Shown in pieces: positions 6,913 through 8,630 of a DNA stretch of 8,630 nt (within the stretch, counting starts at the first letter, position 1; every line of letters begins with the position of its first letter). Origin of the DNA: Anaerococcus sp. (lineage in GTDB: Bacteria; Bacillota; Clostridia; Tissierellales; Peptoniphilaceae); assembly GCA_030825745.1 (NCBI GenBank), contig JAPJPH010000035.1, positions 1-8,630 of the forward strand. The letters run 5' to 3'. The notes beneath the pieces are model-generated. The model made no database searches. It saw only the letters and a program-made list of their open reading frames with translations, and was not told the origin of the DNA. A program made the translations under genes and the position numbers.

Positions 6913-8260
6913 AGATAGATTTTCCATGGCCCTTAGAAACCTTACTAGGAGAAAATCAAGGACCATCCTAACAGTCCTTTCTGTAGTCATAGGGGCCACC
7001 TCCATTATCCTAATGCTAGCCTTCGCAGAAGGGATCAATAGGCAAAGTAGGGAAATGATAGACTCCTTTGGAGGCCTATCTACCATTAATGTAGTTAGGG
7101 GTAATGGAGAAAAGGTAACAAAGATAGAAAAGTCAGAAATCGAAAAGCTAGCTAGGATAGATGGGGTCAAAACTGTCGTTCCTTCAAAGTCAGTCTATGC
7201 TCAGATCCTAGATAAAAATGATGATAAGATAAGTATAGATGGGCAGATACAAGTTATCCCAGATGATGTCTTTAATAAGCTAGATCAGACTATGTTTGAG
7301 TGGGGGTCATCTCTAAAACCATCTGATAAAAACCAGATAATCCTAGGACCTAATGTAAGGGCTTCTAGGATGGAGCAGGTGGATACCCTTGGGTATTCCA
7401 TGGAACCTATAGAAGATTTTGACTATATTAATGCTGACTTTACCCTAAGGCTTGGCTATATGGGAGAAGAAGATGATGGAGTTAACTTTGGGGGTGAAGA
7501 TGAGGAAAGTAAAAAACAAGATTATGTGAATATCGACCTAAAGGTAAAGGGCGCCCTAAATACTAAAAGCTTTCTTACAGGATTTTCTTCTTATACCAAT
7601 GAGACCTTCTTTAAGCAAATCCTTAAAGAAGATCAAAAACTGGAGTCTCCTCAAATAGTCATGGGCAATGATAGAAATGGTAAGCCAATCCCCCTAAAAA
7701 ACACTGATGAAGTAGAATATACTGAGCTTAGTGTAGTAGTTGATGATCCAGAAAACATAAGCCCGGTAGAAGATAGGATAAGAGAGTTGGGCTATCAAAC
7801 CAACTCCAACGCCCAATCAGCAGAAGAGCTTAAAAAATCAACCACCACCATAACTTTAATCCTGGGGGCAATAGGGTCAGTTGCCTTTGTAGTATCCGCC
7901 ATAGGTATTATAAATACCATGCTTATGAGTATCTATGAAAGGCAAAAAGAAATTGGGGTTATGAAGGTAATTGGTGCAAGCATAAATGATATTAGAAGCC
8001 TATTTTTGATAGAGTCAGGCTTCATAGGATTTTTTGGGGGCATAGTAGGTCTTATCCTATCCCTCTTAGTAGGATACATTCTAAATACCTTATTAGGACC
8101 TGCCATGATGGCAGATCCTAGCCAAAAAGTCCTTGTAATAACCTTTAGCCTAGGCTTTATTGGGGTAGCCTTCTCATCTATGGTAGGAGTCCTAGCAGGC
8201 TACATCCCAGCAAGAAGAGCCACCAGACTATCAGCCATAGATGCCCTAAGGAGTAATTAG
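6902..8260 (+). CDS. ABC transporter permease, MacB/FtsX family
   Basis: This 452-residue membrane subunit partners the ATPase at 5145. The layout is the classic MacB one. A basic amphipathic start (ALRNLTRRKSRTILT) leads to TM1 (about 21-42). A large extracytoplasmic domain of about 270 residues follows, then TM2 (about 316-338), TM3 (about 373-397) and TM4 (about 410-434). The cytoplasmic segment after TM2, YERQKEIGVMKVIGAS, is the coupling helix region seen in FtsX-type permeases, and the ending IPARRATRLSAIDALRSN is a family hallmark. An acidic loop (about 187-208, many Asp/Glu) sits in the outer domain and may be a lineage insertion. The only usable in-frame start is ATG 6902, since a TAG lies six bases upstream. 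Its GAGGAG (6883-6888) is 13 nt away, so coupling to the preceding gene likely aids initiation. Substrate unknown; peptide or antimicrobial export, or a signalling/mechanical role, are options. Confidence 0.95.
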   Translation: MRIKDRFSMALRNLTRRKSRTILTVLSVVIGATSIILMLAFAEGINRQSREMIDSFGGLSTINVVRGNGEKVTKIEKSEIEKLARIDGVKTVVPSKSVYAQILDKNDDKISIDGQIQVIPDDVFNKLDQTMFEWGSSLKPSDKNQIILGPNVRASRMEQVDTLGYSMEPIEDFDYINADFTLRLGYMGEEDDGVNFGGEDEESKKQDYVNIDLKVKGALNTKSFLTGFSSYTNETFFKQILKEDQKLESPQIVMGNDRNGKPIPLKNTDEVEYTELSVVVDDPENISPVEDRIRELGYQTNSNAQSAEELKKSTTTITLILGAIGSVAFVVSAIGIINTMLMSIYERQKEIGVMKVIGASINDIRSLFLIESGFIGFFGGIVGLILSLLVGYILNTLLGPAMMADPSQKVLVITFSLGFIGVAFSSMVGVLAGYIPARRATRLSAIDALRSN

Positions 8261-8309
8261 AAAAAATAATAGGAAATATAAAAAAAGTTACAAAATATAA
8301 ACAAATACC

Positions 8310-8338
8310 TTGATTTTTCTTCACAATTATTATATAAT
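8310..8338 (+). promoter_or_regulatory. Sigma-A-type promoter for the repeat surface protein
   Basis: TTGATT (8310-8315) and TATAAT (8333-8338) are separated by an ideal 17 nt. Transcription would start near 8345, giving a leader of about 39 nt. The gene at 8384 is thus independently expressed, probably strongly, and is not part of the ABC operon. No clear terminator hairpin is visible between the permease stop at 8260 and this promoter. Confidence 0.8.
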
Positions 8339-8383
8339 CCTCCTATAAGAACTATGTAAATCGATTTTTAGAAAGGGAACATT

Positions 8384-8630
8384 ATGAAAAAAAATAATAA
8401 ACTTGCTATAGCCCTAACAGCTGGAATTTTCCTAGCATCAGGAGCTGTAAACTTAGCACAAGCAAAAGAGTTACCAAGGGATTTTGAAGTAGAAGGTGCT
8501 GCAGAAGAGTACAAAGAACTACCAAGAGATTTTGAAAAAAAAGGAAATCCATCAGAATACCCAGAACTACCAAGAGATTTTGAAAAAGAAGGAAATCCAT
8601 CAGAATATCCAGAATTACCAAGAGATTTTG
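8384..8630 (+). CDS. Secreted or surface protein with 16-residue tandem repeats (partial, runs off the window)
   Basis: Only the first 82 codons are in the window and no stop is reached. The start is ATG 8384, preceded by GAAAGGG (8371-8377) at 6 nt. Residues 1-27 form a clear Sec signal peptide: basic MKKNNK, a hydrophobic core (LAIALTAGIFLASGAV) and the cleavage motif AQA before Lys28. The mature protein begins directly with tandem repeats of ELPRDFEKEGNPSEYP: copy 1 is diverged (residues 29-44), copies 2 and 3 (45-60, 61-76) differ at one residue, and copy 4 is cut by the window edge. The repeats are rich in Pro, Glu and charged residues and should be extended and hydrophilic. The likely role is cell-surface or secreted, perhaps a stalk or a host-interaction region, but I do not recognise the family. 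A C-terminal anchor such as LPXTG, if present, lies beyond the window. Confidence 0.88.
   Translation, partial: MKKNNKLAIALTAGIFLASGAVNLAQAKELPRDFEVEGAAEEYKELPRDFEKKGNPSEYPELPRDFEKEGNPSEYPELPRDF
8468..8630 (+). repeat. 48-bp coding tandem repeat array (continues past the window)
   Basis: The units are 8468-8515, 8516-8563, 8564-8611 and a partial one from 8612. Each encodes 16 residues, so the reading frame is kept. Units 2 and 3 differ at only two of 48 bases, while unit 1 is diverged in its second half. The near-identity at DNA level points to recent duplication or ongoing recombination, so copy number may vary between strains. Confidence 0.95.

Noticed and set aside
8261..8309. Terminator after the permease gene
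   Set aside because: The stretch is A/T-rich with runs of A but no hairpin followed by a T-tract that I could pair convincingly.
8406..8621. 71-codon open frame on the minus strand with Leu-rich repeats
   Set aside because: It is the mirror of the 48-bp coding repeats on the + strand. The + strand frame has promoter, ribosome binding site and signal peptide; the minus frame has none.
8468..8630. CRISPR array
   Set aside because: The repeats are contiguous, keep a coding frame and have no unique spacers. They encode a repetitive protein.

Overview
The window is low-GC, A/T-rich DNA from a Firmicute-type bacterium. It uses ATA (Ile), CTA (Leu) and AGA (Arg) codons heavily, has GGAG/AAAGG-type ribosome binding sites and carries a T-box leader. 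A FemA/FemB/FemX-family peptidoglycan-bridge enzyme and a Gram-positive-style signal peptide fit a Gram-positive anaerobic coccus such as Anaerococcus or a related Peptoniphilaceae genus. That genus-level placement is inference from overall look, not from a marker gene. All genes lie on the + strand.

Bases 1-395 hold a terminator-like hairpin from something upstream, a sigma-A-type promoter (138-168) and a T-box riboswitch leader (about 190-372) with an ATC (isoleucine) specifier. The leader controls ileS (396-3509), a type 2 isoleucyl-tRNA synthetase of 1037 residues. Its class I signature is GIHH instead of HIGH, a swap I associate with very high mupirocin resistance in this enzyme type. 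The antiterminator part of the T-box looks unusually short. A strong symmetric terminator follows ileS, then a MutT-like Nudix hydrolase (3558-4004).

From 4077 a second unit begins with an extended -10 promoter. It holds four genes that overlap by 20, 17 and 11 bases: a FemA/B/X-type aminoacyltransferase (4124-5164), an ABC ATPase of the MacB/LolD class (5145-5867), a protein with Ig-like beta-sandwich domains and one C-terminal membrane anchor (5851-6912), and a MacB/FtsX-type permease (6902-8260). The last three look like one membrane machine. The middle protein sits where many MacB-type systems carry an HlyD-like adaptor, but it has no visible signal peptide, which conflicts with its predicted topology. 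The fem-like gene is translationally linked to the transporter, suggesting a shared cell-envelope role.

A consensus-like promoter (8310-8338) then drives the start of a secreted or surface protein (8384 to the window edge). It has a clear signal peptide followed by near-identical 16-residue (48-bp) tandem repeats, and it runs off the window.
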